Shown here: positions 1 to 12,900 of the stretch, in pieces
Numbering within the stretch: position 1 is the first letter of the stretch
How the letters are laid out: each line of letters opens with the position of its first letter
Source: Neodiprion pinetum
Taxonomy: Eukaryota > Arthropoda > Insecta > Hymenoptera > Diprionidae
Assembly (NCBI RefSeq): GCF_021155775.2
Contig: NC_060234.1
Location: 39,739,026 to 39,803,025, forward strand
Length of the DNA: 64,000 nt
Direction: 5' to 3'
Program-made: the position numbers and the translations under genes
The notes under the pieces: generated by a model
Database searches by the model: none
The model's input: the letters and a program-made list of their open reading frames with translations, nothing else
Told to the model about the DNA's origin: nothing

Positions 1-2210
1 TTTGTGACATACGTGCATTATGCGGGTTCTCGGATCATCGCGAAACGGAGAAAGACGAGTAAACGACCCCCTATCATCGACACAACACACAACCGGCACC
101 AGGCGTGCTGTTGAAAACTGGTTATGAGTATGCAATACAAATTGCGTTCTCAATGCTTGAATTGCTTTCCCGAAGTCAAGTTATAGTAAGTATCGGACGA
201 ATAATCGCGGAAAACCGTAGACGAATCGACTAATCTGCAGATAAACCCACCATCAACCATGCACACGCGAAAAAAGAGAAAAAAGAGAAAAAAAAAGAGG
301 GGGGAAAAAAAACAACTACAGAAACGAGTAAAACTAACGAGAATTCTGTACATCAAGGGAGTGCCCTGGTCGATTTCGACGTTGCCGTATATATGTCCAA
401 ATATCGAAGTTTACGTAACTCAAACGCCAAAAAAATTGCACAACAGTTCCATTGCATACATAATTCCGAACAAAAACATTACAGCACATTTTCATTTGAC
501 GCAGAAATAAAGAAATGAGATGAATTCTACGAATTTGCTATTACGATTTCGAAGAACGTCAATTGAAAATGTGTTCAAGTGTTTTTCTTCAAAATTACGT
601 ATACACAAAATGGGTCTATCAATCACTTTATCGCTTTTGAGACACGCTTACGGATTTCGATATTTCAAAATATATCATCAATCAACGAAGAAAACACGAC
701 ATAGGTATAAAAATTACTCACACTTCGACGTAATTTCAAAATGAAAAAATAGAAAAGGTATCTTCGTTTACGGCTCATTGCGATAAATTCCCCACGTACG
801 TAGTATCTGTTGTTCGAAACTGAATTCTGTCGGTCGGTCATTTTTCCCACAGGGTGGACCGAAGAGAGGTGGGTTTAAAAAAAGAGAAAATAAAAAAAAA
901 ACGGCCTGAGATAAAAATTCGAGAGATTAGCTGCACGTGACGATATGGGAAATGGGGGGTGAGATGTTTGGGGGGGGGGGGGGGGAGGAATTCCTCGAGC
1001 CTTAAAGCAAGCAAACAGATTTCCTCGACCTTTTCCCGGCCTTTCACAAGCCCGAGCGAGTGAGCGAACCGATCACCATTCTATCCATCCATCTGCACCG
1101 ATGTGTCGTTACAACGAATGGAACCGTTTCCACATTGTAGGTATGCGGTGCGATTCTTTAGTCGGTATATGATGATGATGATGATGATGATGATGGTGTG
1201 TGTGTGTAGAAAAGGATTCTGTGCGTATAGTACGAAAATGCGAGAAAGAAGACTGCTGCCGTTGCTGTATAGCAATGGTGGAGAATAGAAAAGAGTAGGT
1301 GCGGATGAAATTTATTTTAAAAGCCAACGATCCCAGGTATAAAAGAGATGGAGACGGAAACTTTCCTACGGCAAAATCGTGACAAAGAAACTCATACCGG
1401 GCAAGCAGCGCGCGTACTTGCAACAACACAGCAGCGGTTGTTAACCAACCGCATTTATATCTGTGACATGCGTACATGTATGAAAAACGCGATACGAGTT
1501 CATACGCGCACAAGTAAAATCCTAAAGTAAGGCGAAGAAGAAAAGCCGATAGCAACGGTCACCACCAGCCAATAGTTACTTCAACTTGTCTTCTTTTTAT
1601 CAGTTTTTTCATACTTTTTACAAATCTAATTATCCGTTACTTTCTGCTACGGTTTGCATCGGCGAACCAAAGTAAGTACGTAAAAAGTAAGAATAAATTA
1701 CAGTTCATTGAAATACTAAAAAAAAAAAAAAAAGGAGGAACAGGTTACATATACCATATGAGGTTTGGTAGAATTGAACGGAACGGAAGCTATTCGCGTT
1801 TAATCGAGTAGAAAAAAGAAAAGAAGAAAAAGACGATCAATGAAAACATCGTAAAATCACCGTGTTGAAGTTAACAACGTTATCGCAACGATTCGTGCTG
1901 TGAAAAAACCGTTGCTCCGTGATTTTGGAATTATTCGAAATTCATTAAACCGTAACAAAACAAAACGAAGAAGGAAGAAAAAAAAAAACATTCGTATTTT
2001 GTAATCTTCCTTCCTTCAGAGTAATTTTCAAAATAAGAAAATAGCGATTTTTTTATTCTGCCCCAATATTTCGTTAAGATAACGTTACAAACTTCAATAT
2101 CGTGTGAAATCGGCACCAATGAAATTCCGATGCGATCACCGTTAAGTGAAAAATCGACGCGTCGAAACTGCCGTTTGGAAACCCACCAAGGAATAGTTTA
2201 GCAGCTTTAG
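1..2210. other. non-coding stretch, AT-rich
   Basis: I see no supportable gene here. The stretch carries a purine-rich run near 265-315, a run of 16 G at 970-985, an ATG/GT microsatellite at 1169-1208 and several A-tracts. Open frames across the ATG repeat encode only poly-Met or poly-His and are repeat artefacts. Confidence 0.6.
1169..1208. repeat. (ATG)n followed by (GT)n microsatellite
   Basis: About nine ATG/GAT units run directly into a short GT run. The apparent poly-Met and poly-His peptides on the two strands come from this repeat. Confidence 0.9.
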
Positions 2211-2438
2211 CAGACCGCGTTGCAAGAACGAAACGGCGAGACGAGAGTCGGCAGATTCGATACAAATGCCGCCCAGCTAGACGACATTTCGATCGAGGAT
2301 ATAATACGCAATTACACGCGCACACAGTGGGACAAACGAGTGCTTGAAACACCTGGAAAATCGATCGGATTTGCCCGATCCACAAGCGGACTTTGTCAGG
2401 GCGACGAAACCTTGAATGAAATATACGCGTTATACTAA
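2211..2438 (+). CDS. candidate terminal exon, unrecognised
   Basis: This open stretch of 75 codons ends in TAA at 2436-2438. It is preceded by a plausible acceptor (GCTTTAG just before 2211), where an in-frame TAG also forces a splice if the frame is real. The predicted peptide is polar and acidic (for example DDISIEDIIRNYTRTQWDKR), lacks the homopolymer character of most nearby frames, and could be a C-terminal exon. I recognise no family, and no upstream exon can be identified in the preceding 2.2 kb. The opposite strand is also open for 131 codons across the same segment, so low stop density alone could explain it. Confidence 0.18.
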   Translation, partial: QTALQERNGETRVGRFDTNAAQLDDISIEDIIRNYTRTQWDKRVLETPGKSIGFARSTSGLCQGDETLNEIYALY

Positions 2439-3300
2439 TTCCGGTTAAATTATTCCATCCATTTTCCACTATATCGGTACAGAATCGCCTCTGCCGCAGT
2501 CACACGCACGCAGAGCACAGAAAATACACGATCGACGCAAAGAGAAACGATAACGATTTAAACGTTGCGACGAAACAAACGAGTATGAATAATGACGAGA
2601 AGCGTACAAATCCGCTCGTCACGATTCTTGGATGAATTCACTTGTGAGAAAGCTGTCGAAACGAAGGGGTTGTCAGAGGAACGAAAAGGAAATTGGAAGA
2701 AAAAACAGAAACAAATTTTTGTTTTCAAATCGCATCACCCACAAAGTATACGTAAAGCTTTTACATAAACTTGGAATAAACCTTCTCCTCCTTCTCTCAT
2801 CGTCGGCACGAAACGATATCTGAGTAAGTTAATGGGGAACAAAAAAAAAAAAAAAAATCACACCGTTACAAAATTTTGCGCAACGTTGTCGCGATTCGAA
2901 ATTCAACAACGATATATTCGAAAAGTATGCAAAAAAAAAGAGGGTATGTACAAGAAATCGTCGAGTGTAACGTAGTATCAATTGTACGCACTTATCCTCC
3001 TTTTATCGTTCTGACTTCTCTCTCTCTATTCTGGGGCGGTAAGACGATTTCTATATCACACACACACGCGCGCACAGAGGGTCGGGGGGGGGGAGAGACA
3101 CAGAGAAACAAAGACGAAACTTCTTCTCGGGTGCACTCGGCTCGGTAACGCGCGGGCAACTAACTGCTGCCGACAAGCCGCAAACCGGTGCCGGTGCCGG
3201 TTCGGACTCTCCTCCTTACAATTTTCGAACGAAGGGGAACGACGACGACGACGCCGTCCGACGGATTCACGAACTACCGAATGACTCGCCCGACGAGCAG

Positions 3301-3343
3301 CGACGAGAAGCGACGAGAAGCGACGAAGCGACGAAGCGACGAG
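3301..3343. repeat. short tandem repeat, CGACGAGAAG/CGACGAAG units
   Basis: Two 10-bp units CGACGAGAAG are followed by shorter CGACGAAG-like units within a CpG-rich patch. Confidence 0.8.
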
Positions 3344-3568
3344 CCTCTCCTTATCCTCTCCCAGGATTTTCTTTATCTGTATACATATATGTGTGTATGC
3401 ACCTACTAGGTATACGCTACGTTGCTGTTGCCGCTGCTGCCAATCTTCGTCTTGCGTGTCGTTCCTTCGTCGGTTTGATAATCGAGGAATCACCGCTACT
3501 CTTTTTTTCCCCCTACAGGTTATTTCCTTCTTTTTGTATTTTTTTAACTATGTTTAAATATATATACA

Positions 3569-3595
3569 TACACACACACACACACACACACACAC
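3569..3595. repeat. (CA)n microsatellite
   Basis: About 13 uninterrupted CA units follow a TATA-rich run. Confidence 0.9.
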
Positions 3596-4566
3596 GTACA
3601 ATTTGTTATAATCACGTATTCGCGACAAAGACAGATATTCTTGTCTACGCGTGGATTATAGATTTGTATTCTTGTTTGTTACTTTGTGTTTATTATATTT
3701 TCACCGAATGTAATGGTTTTAACGCGCACCGCGTTAATAATAAATAATAATAATAATAATAATAATAACACAAATCGCGTGCGATTTTGGTTTTTATTGT
3801 ACACTTGGATTTAAATTCGTATTTATATATATATTTATATATAATTTATCTATCCATAAATCGCGAGGAATAACTTCGATATTTTATTTAGTCAGATTTA
3901 ATTAATTTATTTAAAATACTTAATCCATATATTTATATATTAAGTAATAAGTATGAGATCGATCGATAAGTAATTGATCAATTTATTATCACATATATAA
4001 TATATGAAACTGTGTGTCTTGCAATATATTACTTATTATACGATCATACTTTTCCCCGTATACGTTTAAAAATTTACAACTTTTCGCCTCTTCGTTTTAT
4101 TTCTCTCTTTATCTGTGTTTAAATCTACTTCTTTAAAATAATAGTTGGAATATTAAATTTCCGTTAGACATACAGTGTTGCAATAAATATCTAAACTTTA
4201 CACAAACTCAACATTAACTGCACACAGTTTAGGCATGCTGGGCAGCAGCACTCGTATACGTGTTTACCATAAAGCGTTAATTACTTTTCTTATTTATTGG
4301 TGTGTTTTAGTGTTTCTTTTTTTTTTTTTTCCCCCTTTCAGTTTGCCGATGTAGAGCGAACTCCTCTATAATAGTATAACAATATCCTTCCCCTGTGTTT
4401 TCGTTTTTGTTTTTTTTTTTTTTTGTTTTTAACTGTTTTTCGTTCTTCGACGATCAGTCCTCACTCTACGACGGGCAACGAAAGAATGAGAGCGAGGTTT
4501 GCTCCACGACTCGCTACCACGGCCCCCCGGGTCTTGCGCGTTGCTCCTCCGGGTCTCCCGAGGGTC

Positions 4567-4619
4567 GAAGGAAGGGAGAAGGGAGAAGGGCGAAGGGAGA
4601 AGGGAGAAGGGATAGGGGA
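4567..4619 (+). repeat. GAAGGGA minisatellite, G-rich
   Basis: Imperfect 7-bp GAAGGGA units are repeated about seven times. The GGG runs at regular spacing could also form a G-quadruplex on the plus strand. The repeat keeps several frames open on both strands (151 and 176 codons nearby), which I take as compositional, not coding. Confidence 0.8.
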
Positions 4620-4885
4620 GAGCGGCAAAAACGCGGCGATCTTAGGGCGCGGCCCTTCGAACCGTGACCCACCCGCGTCTTTCCCTTTCTCCCTCGATAT
4701 CCTCTCCGTCCAATTGATGAGGAATTTTGTATCACTTGACGAAATGGGTAGACTGATGTGTATAGATTCACATTCACGTCTAATTGTGAAGAAGGAATTG
4801 CAGAAAAAAGACGGACGAAGTGTGCACGAGTGGCTCACCTCACGACTGCTTGAAATTTTACCCGAATCATTTACATAATATGTGG

Positions 4886-5558
4886 GACGGACGGAGTTGG
4901 AGTTCCGAATTTGTAAAGTTTTGAGAGAGTCCACTTCCGAATTATTTGGTGGCGAAACTTGAATTAGAGAAATTAAACTTTGAAGAAACAACAGAGTTTC
5001 GAATGGTTGGAAACCCGATCGTTCAAAGTTCCGATATGAAAGTTTTTCAAAAAATTCAAATTACGACAGAACAAAGTTCCGGAATGTAAAGTTCCGATAG
5101 AGTAAAATTCCGCAAGTTAAAATATACGCACACAGGGTAGTGGGTGTAAGAAAATCTGAAAAACCGAAAATCAAAATCACCAGGATTCCGAACGTAAAAA
5201 TATGAAAAATCCAAAACAAAGAAAGATCAAAGTGGTGAGATTTCACCGAGCCAGAAATTCACAGAACTGAAAATCTTCGATCATTGGAAATTTCCATGAT
5301 TCAGATTTTCTAAATTTTCTCATTTTCGCACTTTCCGAACTTTGACTTGTCCGAATTACGCCCTATCGGTATTTTGTCCTTTTGGAACTTTGCACTTTCA
5401 GGAATTTGAGCATCCGGTTTCGGACTATTCGAAACTTTGATGTTTCGTCAAAGTTCGATTTTGTTGCTTCAAGTTTCGCCACCAAAAAATTCGTAATTTG
5501 GGGCTTTCGGAACTTTTCAAATACGGAATTTCAAACCCGCCCCCCGTTTACGTTTCAT
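4886..5558. mobile_element. foldback (inverted-repeat) element, non-autonomous
   Basis: The left segment (about 4893-5031) and the right segment (about 5387-5545) are imperfect reverse complements. Shared blocks include the reverse complement of AAGTTTCGCCACCAAA, the motif TTCGTCAAAGTT and ACCATTCGAAA-like text. Between the arms is a roughly 350-bp core rich in GTTCCGAA-like short modules. The same core plus one arm recurs in reverse orientation at 47055-47600, and an arm alone recurs at about 21700-21860, which shows that it is a dispersed repeat family. No transposase-like frame is present. Target-site duplications were not resolved. Confidence 0.7.
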
Positions 5559-8500
5559 TCGTCAGCAAAAAAGAAGAAATTCGATCAACTATCAACGAGT
5601 GCATATTTGTAACCATAAAGGGACGTTAAAAAAATTGAAATCACAGAGCAATCAAAAATGTGCTAAAAGACATACGTACAAGTTAAATAAAAAAATGAGA
5701 TGAACAAGACGAATCTATTTACACGCTGATTGCGGATGTATATTTTTTTTCCTTCAAAGAATTAAATAAACGTAAATAATTACTAAGTAGGTACAAGGTA
5801 CAAGGGTACAAAGTTTACGAAGCAACGTTTACAACCGTGATTATGCACAGCGGAGAAAACGTTGCATGGGAAACAACGCGTTATTGCGAAAGTGAGCTTG
5901 ACGATACGAGCTTTTGTCCTTATTATAATTCTATGAATACCTGCAACAATATAACATGTGTAGACCATGGATATGTGATATACGTATATAACATATACGC
6001 GGCAGAATCCTCGAGACACAACCGCATTCTTTTCTCATCACAAAATATACCCCGTGGAAGAAACTGGTTTCTCAGTTACGCCCGTGTCTATATTTTTATT
6101 TCGTTTTGACTGGTCGATTTTTAAACCGGACACCAACGGTCTTCGTGTATGTATATATATCTAAGAGGCATTCAATGCCAACTTGACCAACGTTCAACAC
6201 CGCAGATTATTGCAATCTGAATCGGTTGTGAAAAAAAATGAATAAATAAATAAAAGTGAAAATTACACGGTGTTGCAATTTCAACATTCTAACAAAAAAA
6301 AATAATATTTAACAGATTTCGAGATATTTTATTCTCATTGTTCGATTCGAGAAAAAAAGATGCGTTGCTTATTTATGATCTTTATCTGGATATTCTTCTT
6401 CTTTTGTTTCATTTATTTGTATGAATTGTAAACGGAAAAAAAAAAAAAAAAAACATCATAATTTTGAAAACAATGGTTGAGAGAATTAACATTTCGAAAT
6501 AGTAGCCAACAAGAAAATCATCTATTAAGTTCATGTTGATAAAAATAAAAGGTTGACCGAGTTGTCTCATTGTCAGCTAAATTCTAAATTTTCTTTCACG
6601 ACAACGTTTGTACAGGATTATGTTGTGTACCGTATATAAGTCAATTCTTCCAGATTTCGTGACTGCGCACGATAGACTTCGGTTAGTGGCGAAGAAAGAG
6701 AAGGGGGACTATCACGTTGTAATAAACCTACTGAACTCACTTATCATTCTTCGTAATACGGACAAAACGTATAAATACTCCTGTTGTATAAAACGCGAGT
6801 CAACCGCACATCGCAGCGAAAAGAGAATTATTTTTCATCCAATCGTAAATCGTTTCGATACTGTGTGTAAGAAATATTAAATAACGTACGACTTTTACAC
6901 GTGTCTCAAGTAAGAAAGGCAACGTTTAATGAGAATCAGTAGCTTGCGGTATGTATACACGTCACACTCATACCTAGATATTATATTAAATTCCGGAAAT
7001 TCAGATAAAAACCTTATACACGTACACATGTATAATGCGTATACACTTACAAGTAGTCCGTAATTATTCAACGTCTCTTTCGTTAGCGCAAATGTAAGAC
7101 AGATATCGCCGTATCATTAACGGATTACGCGACTTAAATTTATAAGTATACGATTTAACGAGCTTAAATTCTTCATCGGATACGAAATTTAAAACGAGAA
7201 TCAAAAAGAGAAGAAGAAAACCGATGGAAAAAGAATAAAAAAAAAAAAAAAACAAACTCACCACCGACATTCAAAACCAATGACCGTAACATTTTATGAA
7301 TCTTTTACCGTTTCAAAAGTAACATCTGTAAATAATAACGATAGGTATCTGGGAAATGATTGATATATTACAAATACATCGTTGTATAGTTAAATTAATA
7401 CTTGCAGACGCGAGGACCGAATGACGCGGAAATTTGGCAAGTTTTCTATCTCGCAAGTGATAATAACTTGAGGACAGCACGCAATATGATCCTGAGTCAG
7501 AGCCGAACGTACGTACGTTGCTCGCGAAACATTTTTTTAGTAACAAGAAATTGCGCAGTTAATCAACGATAACGAGGTTTATCATCGCGCGGACGTTCAC
7601 GGAATTCGAAGCGTGTGCCAATGCACCGTATTACAAATTATTGTACGTTATGCATGCCTGACTCGTTATTGTCGTTGAAAAATTATCAACACTCTCGCAT
7701 AATGCGTCGCAAATATCATTATACATACACATTGTGCATTGCGCGTGCGTGTCGTTGTACAAGAATCGTACAATATTATACAATAATTCATCAACTTTAT
7801 CGTGAATTGATTATTGATTCGAGTTAAAAGTTTACGCACGCATATAGATAACGATATTATCTTAGGCGGAAAAATTATTTTTATTGTTATTTTTATCGAA
7901 CATTTCGAATTCGCAAATAGCGATTTATACGTACAGTTATTTTTCTCGAAACGCGTAAGTGTCGCACGCACATGCATCGTTGCACGTATGCATACGTGTG
8001 ACTTTTCACCGCGCAGAATGGAATGACTCATATATTTCATACGTAGAGTCGCAACGACGCGACGTACGTACGTATGTACACACATATTGAATAAACATAC
8101 CCTATACATGCGACACAAAAGTGCAAGGAAATGCTCGTTAACGTTGTTTAAAGCAAACTGAAATCGTCGGCGGAGAGTCGAAATTGCAACGCATTGCTTG
8201 CCGCACGATATATAATATATAATATAATATAATATATGATGGAATAAACTCGACGAAGGTAAGCAGCTGAGTTGCAAATTATAACCAATTGTAAATAAAG
8301 TTTAAACTTTGTCTGCTCGAACTTGACCGACGCGGTGATTGCATCGTTTGGATAACAGATCAGGTATGAAAGAACGTAATTTGAAACGACGCTGCAAAAT
8401 ATGATTCATTCCGATTCGCGAACAATATTCTGCGCGTCGAAACGTCGATGATCATATTTTGTGTAAGAATTGTTTTAATGTACCACTATTTTATTTCTCC

Positions 8501-9369
8501 AACTTTGTATCCCCCGATGGAATAATTCGAGTATATTTCTCTTCGCTAGTTTTCGTCACGAAATGAAATCAAAGAGTAAGAAAAATTTCAACACTCAAAC
8601 TTGCCCTGCGAATGAAATATTTACAGGGTGTTCTAATTCGTTAAAAAATTTAGGTTTCCTTATAAATTTTTAATGATAGAATAAATTGGTTGAATGTTGA
8701 ATCGAAAATTTTATACAGCAGTTTATGCACGGAATGAATTTCTAACAACTCATTCAAGGCTCAAGACCGCGTATTACAAATGAAATCTCGCGGGTTTCGA
8801 TAAAAAAATTTATCGTGTCATCTATTCCATGATAAATCAAAATATTCCCAAACTTGAGTAGCAATTTTTGTTTACCAGGAGAATTCCAGGATTTAAGGAT
8901 ATTCAAAAACAAACAATAGACAACCTGCATTTAATATGATTTTGCATTGGTTCATTCCCCGTGCGTACGAATCAATCGCGCATTTAATTATGTAACGTAA
9001 CGTTGCGATGAAATAAAGATGAAAATAACAAAGTAGTACAATAATAACGATACGTCAATTAATATACGCAGTTTATTCGTTTCTGTGCGTAACAGTGAAT
9101 AATATGCATGAATCATAATTGGAATGAAATAAACCGACGAAGATGATCGGTTCGTCGTTATCACAGTGACAATCGTTAATCTCTGTCAACAATCTCCAGG
9201 GTTTAAGTGAAATTTGGATGACTTTCAAAAAAAAAAAAATAAAAAAATAGCCACAGAAAAACGAAATTGTCTGTTTCAAAAATCGCACCTTGTTCACATC
9301 CCCTCGACGTTGATGACGATAAAGATTAATCTAACGACCTCATTACGCAAATACTCTCCTGTATTATTG

Positions 9370-9372
<3 letters not shown>

Positions 9373-9404
<32 letters not shown>
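9373..9404. repeat. (AAT)n microsatellite
   Basis: About ten consecutive AAT/ATA units occur inside an otherwise AT-rich stretch; they create an artefactual poly-Asn frame. Confidence 0.9.
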
Positions 9405-9406
<2 letters not shown>

Positions 9407-9681
9407 GTAATTATAGTACTAATTTAAAATTAAAAAAAAAAAAGAAAGAAAAAAAAACTAGACTCACGGTATTGGGAAGCTTGCGTCGTCTGCGACTGTG
9501 TTCAGGTGTGAAAAGTCTGCACGTGAGGAATGGCACTGAAAATTCCAGCAGTGTCAACGCGTTATCTAACTTCAGCATTCCTGACTCGTAGTCGGTAGAC
9601 CGTTTGAATCGAGTCAAGCTTGCTTCGTTTGGTCATGCTTCTCGGAAGCGATGCAAAGAATGGTAGAGCAGAGGGGCGGGG

Positions 9682-9705
9682 GAGAGAGAGAGAGAGAGAG
9701 AGAGA
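9682..9705 (+). repeat. (GA)n microsatellite
   Basis: Twelve GA units follow a G-rich run (GAGGGGCGGGG). Such runs can bind GAGA-type factors in insects, but no gene is adjacent. Confidence 0.85.
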
Positions 9706-9794
9706 TATAGCGAAAGAAGAAAAAGAAATGGAGGAATAGCTCTACATTTCATACCGCGTTATATTTTTAACAGGTTATACGTCTGTGTATTATA

Positions 9795-9967
9795 AATAAA
9801 TGAATTTAGTCGGAGTTGGCCAGTGGTTGACTATTTATTTGTTACGACTTTTTGGCGACTTCCTCGCATAATGGCGAATTAAGAAGATGGCCGGCCCTGC
9901 CCGGCAGAAACGTCGCGATAAATAAATATTCAACCGCTGGCCAACTCCGACCAAATTCATTTATTTA
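9795..9967. mobile_element. small hairpin element (MITE-like), 46-bp inverted arms
   Basis: The left arm at about 9795-9840 contains TCGGAGTTGGCCAGTGGTTG. The right arm at about 9919-9966 contains the near-perfect reverse complement, CAACCGCTGGCCAACTCCGA. The two arms pair over about 46 bp with only a handful of mismatches. The loop is about 78 nt and carries a GC-rich block (GGCCGGCCCTGCCCGG). Size and symmetry fit a miniature inverted-repeat transposable element; a structured RNA is the alternative. No coding capacity is present. Confidence 0.65.
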
Positions 9968-12900
9968 ACCAACACACCATGGTCACGATATCCAAATCAA
10001 TGTATATATTATACATGACTAACAGTGCGCGGTACGAGCGATTAATTGGCGAATATGATGCACCCGATTGGATGTGCTTTGAAATTCCTCTACTTGTGGA
10101 CGATAATCGTTGTCAACCGCGTCGAACAGATTTTCATATAACTCGTAATATTAACTTATCGTCGCACTCGCTGATTCGCAGAATTCATACACAATATTAA
10201 AATCACACATTCAAGCACGTGTAGATTTTTCACAAACTCGTACAGCACAGAATTCGACGAGAACATTTCGGTTTCGTATTTTAAATTCTACAGTTCAAGT
10301 AACTGCGATTTTTTTTTTTATACGGCTACGTTATTGTATCGTTTGGATAAAAATCTGCAAAATACTGTGCTTAAATAATATAATGAAAAAAAAATAAATA
10401 AAATAAATAAATGAACAAATCATAATAAACTCTAATTGAAAATCGAAATGAACTCTAATCAATATGTATCAGGATGGTCCTTACATGGAGTCGAAAATAT
10501 AATTCATGATGCAGTTTGCATAAAATTACGTCTAAAATAAAGCCCAAGATTAACGATTACACGAAAGTTTTTTTTCTAAATTTGCCGTCAGTAGAAAAAA
10601 AGATAAATTCTGCGCGAGTTCTATATAAAACCAAGCCAGAACAAGGCAATGTTTGAAAACTTCATTCTACTATATTGCTTCTTCTTTCAACCAATCGGCA
10701 ACGTAACTCGGAAACTCTCCAACTTTCCCAGTTTTCCACAATCCGTGGCGACTCCGATCGTACATTACGTAAACATAAATACATACGCGAAGCATAATAA
10801 AAAATCTATAATATTCTGTATAAAATTGGAGGAAAGAATGGAATTTTATCTAGCGGCATCCGCGTTCTCGGTTTTTTTTTTCTTTCTTTTTTTTTTTTTT
10901 GTTTCTTTTCCCCCTCAAGTACAGATAAATCATAGAACAGGTATACGTGCAGATGTCGACCTGCCGCGTTACTAGCCGATCACGGAGATAGGAGCGCGTT
11001 GCAGGATATTATATGTTTATAAACTTCGAGAAACGAATTTGAGAAACCTTCCTAGAAGGCTATCTCTTGTCGGTAGAGCTGGGTACACGATAGGATATCG
11101 ATATTTCCTTCTTCTTCTTCTTCTTTTTTTTTTCTATTTCTTTTATCTTTTCACTTTCTCTTTGTCCCTCTCACGACGAAAATAAACCCGGAAGCCTCCT
11201 CACGGAGAATCTCGGTTCGAGTTCCATCGCGTCATAATTATACCGCGGACGTTAAACTATGTATAATAAGTTTAATCACACACACACACAAATATATATA
11301 TATATAAAATGTACAAACAACGCATCGCGTATTATTTAAACGCAAGGGAATGACGGACACGCCGAACGATACGAGTTTGTACATCCCAGAAGTTTGTACG
11401 TAGTATCATATGCATACATATTACATATGTATATATATATATATATAACTGCCGGAAATTTGTTATCATTGAAAATGAGACAGCGCACCGGGAGTTCGCC
11501 AGCACCGAGCACAACATGCAGGCAAGCCTTTCTCTTATCGCAAAAATAGCGTAGTAGATTTAAATGTACGCGAACAAAAAGTCAACGTGAATTACGAGCT
11601 AGTTAGTCGTAAATTAAATAACAGGCTGGCGAATTTTTGCAATGAGTCAGTCAGTTTGAAATCAATACCGAAGAAACGACTCGGTTCGCAATCTACGGTA
11701 AATAATACGTATCGTAAATGCTGTCGATATGTTTTCACACCGTTTTCTCAAAATTCTACATAACCATTTTTACCGGCAATGGTACGAAAGTCGGCGGTAC
11801 TTGTAACGACGTATTGAATACGAAATTTTGTTGAAATTGCAAACTACTCCACAGAAATACACACGGTGTACGTGTGACAGCGAAACGGTTATTATATCTC
11901 TTCTGAAAACAGTTCGTTGTTGGCCAGCTTGTCGCATTTATACGTATATATATATATATATATTCATTTAGATTCATTTGTTCAGGTAAAATTACGTCAT
12001 TTCATACATATATATATATATATGTGTCGATATGACGAGTTCATTCACGGCTCAATTGCCAATATTTTTCTGCAGTATCTTTTGTTTTATTTATTTTATT
12101 TTGTTTCTTTTTTCGCCAACGACCATTTCAATCTTTTCATTCATTCTTCTCACTAGATTTTTGTTCTTTCTTTTCTTTTTCTACTTATATCTTGTACGGC
12201 AGATCGAAGCCACGGATATAATACCGATTCAAGAATTTAATTTCACACAGTTTAACGATAAGTTTTTCGTGCGAGAATTTGATCGGTGCGTAAAATCGAG
12301 TTGATGCAAAGCAAAAATGATTAATCATGATAATAATAAATAGGAATCTTGTTAGAATTGTGACGATTGAGAAACGGATCCGTTTTCATCTTTTTCGACA
12401 ATTTCAGTGCAACTTTAATCTAAGTCCGCAATTAAACGAGTTTCATCATTTTTTTTCCCCCGTATATAACAAAAATAACAAAGAAGACGGTGAAATCTCG
12501 ATATCAGTGTCAAAATAAATTCAACGACTACTTTTATTCGAATGAAACAAAAAAAAAGAAAAAAAAAAACTGGATGAAAAAATGTCATTATATCGTAACC
12601 AGAAATAATAAAACATTGAAATATGATGTTAACAGAAAGGAAGAACAAAAACCGTCAAACGAAGTTGATAAATCACCGATTGGATGAAATCAGCGATTGA
12701 AGCAGAGGCGGCACAATCATCGTTTATTAAATACGCCGAAATTCGTATCGATAAAATGAGTAGAATTTCGACTCGGCGACAGTCATCGCGATTCGGATTC
12801 TTGACCGTCGAGTATTGCGAGACCAGTGAATCATCATTTTCACGGTATACAATATCAGTTACAGAAAGATGAGTGTGAAATTAGCATTTCCTGGTTGCAA

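Larger units (their letters stand above)
2439..4885. other. non-coding stretch with CpG-rich patches
   Basis: No gene is supported. GC- and CpG-rich patches lie near 3060-3350 and 4480-4690. A CA repeat, an AAT repeat (3736-3768) and a strongly AT-rich segment (3780-4200) lie between them. The CpG-rich patches could be promoters or untranslated exons, but nothing ties them to a reading frame. Confidence 0.5.
5559..9794. other. non-coding stretch
   Basis: No gene is supported. The minus strand has a 203-codon stop-free frame at 7666-8277, starting only at a TTG codon; its composition (rich in Cys, Ile and Arg without any domain pattern) does not persuade me that it codes. An AAT microsatellite lies at 9373-9404 and a GA repeat at 9682-9705. 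A repeat-end-like ACAGGGTGTT occurs near 8625. Confidence 0.5.

Noticed and set aside
3056..3493. 145-codon minus-strand frame.
   Set aside because: Arg- and Gln-rich because of CGA/CGT-type tandem repeats; no recognisable domain.
4461..4991. Minus-strand frame of 176 codons and plus-strand frame of 151 codons over the same segment.
   Set aside because: Both are kept open by the GAAGGGA minisatellite and CpG-rich composition; no domain or splice logic.
9526..9536. AATGGCACTG, identical to the first ten bases of miR-263a.
   Set aside because: Sequence diverges afterwards and no complementary arm is present.
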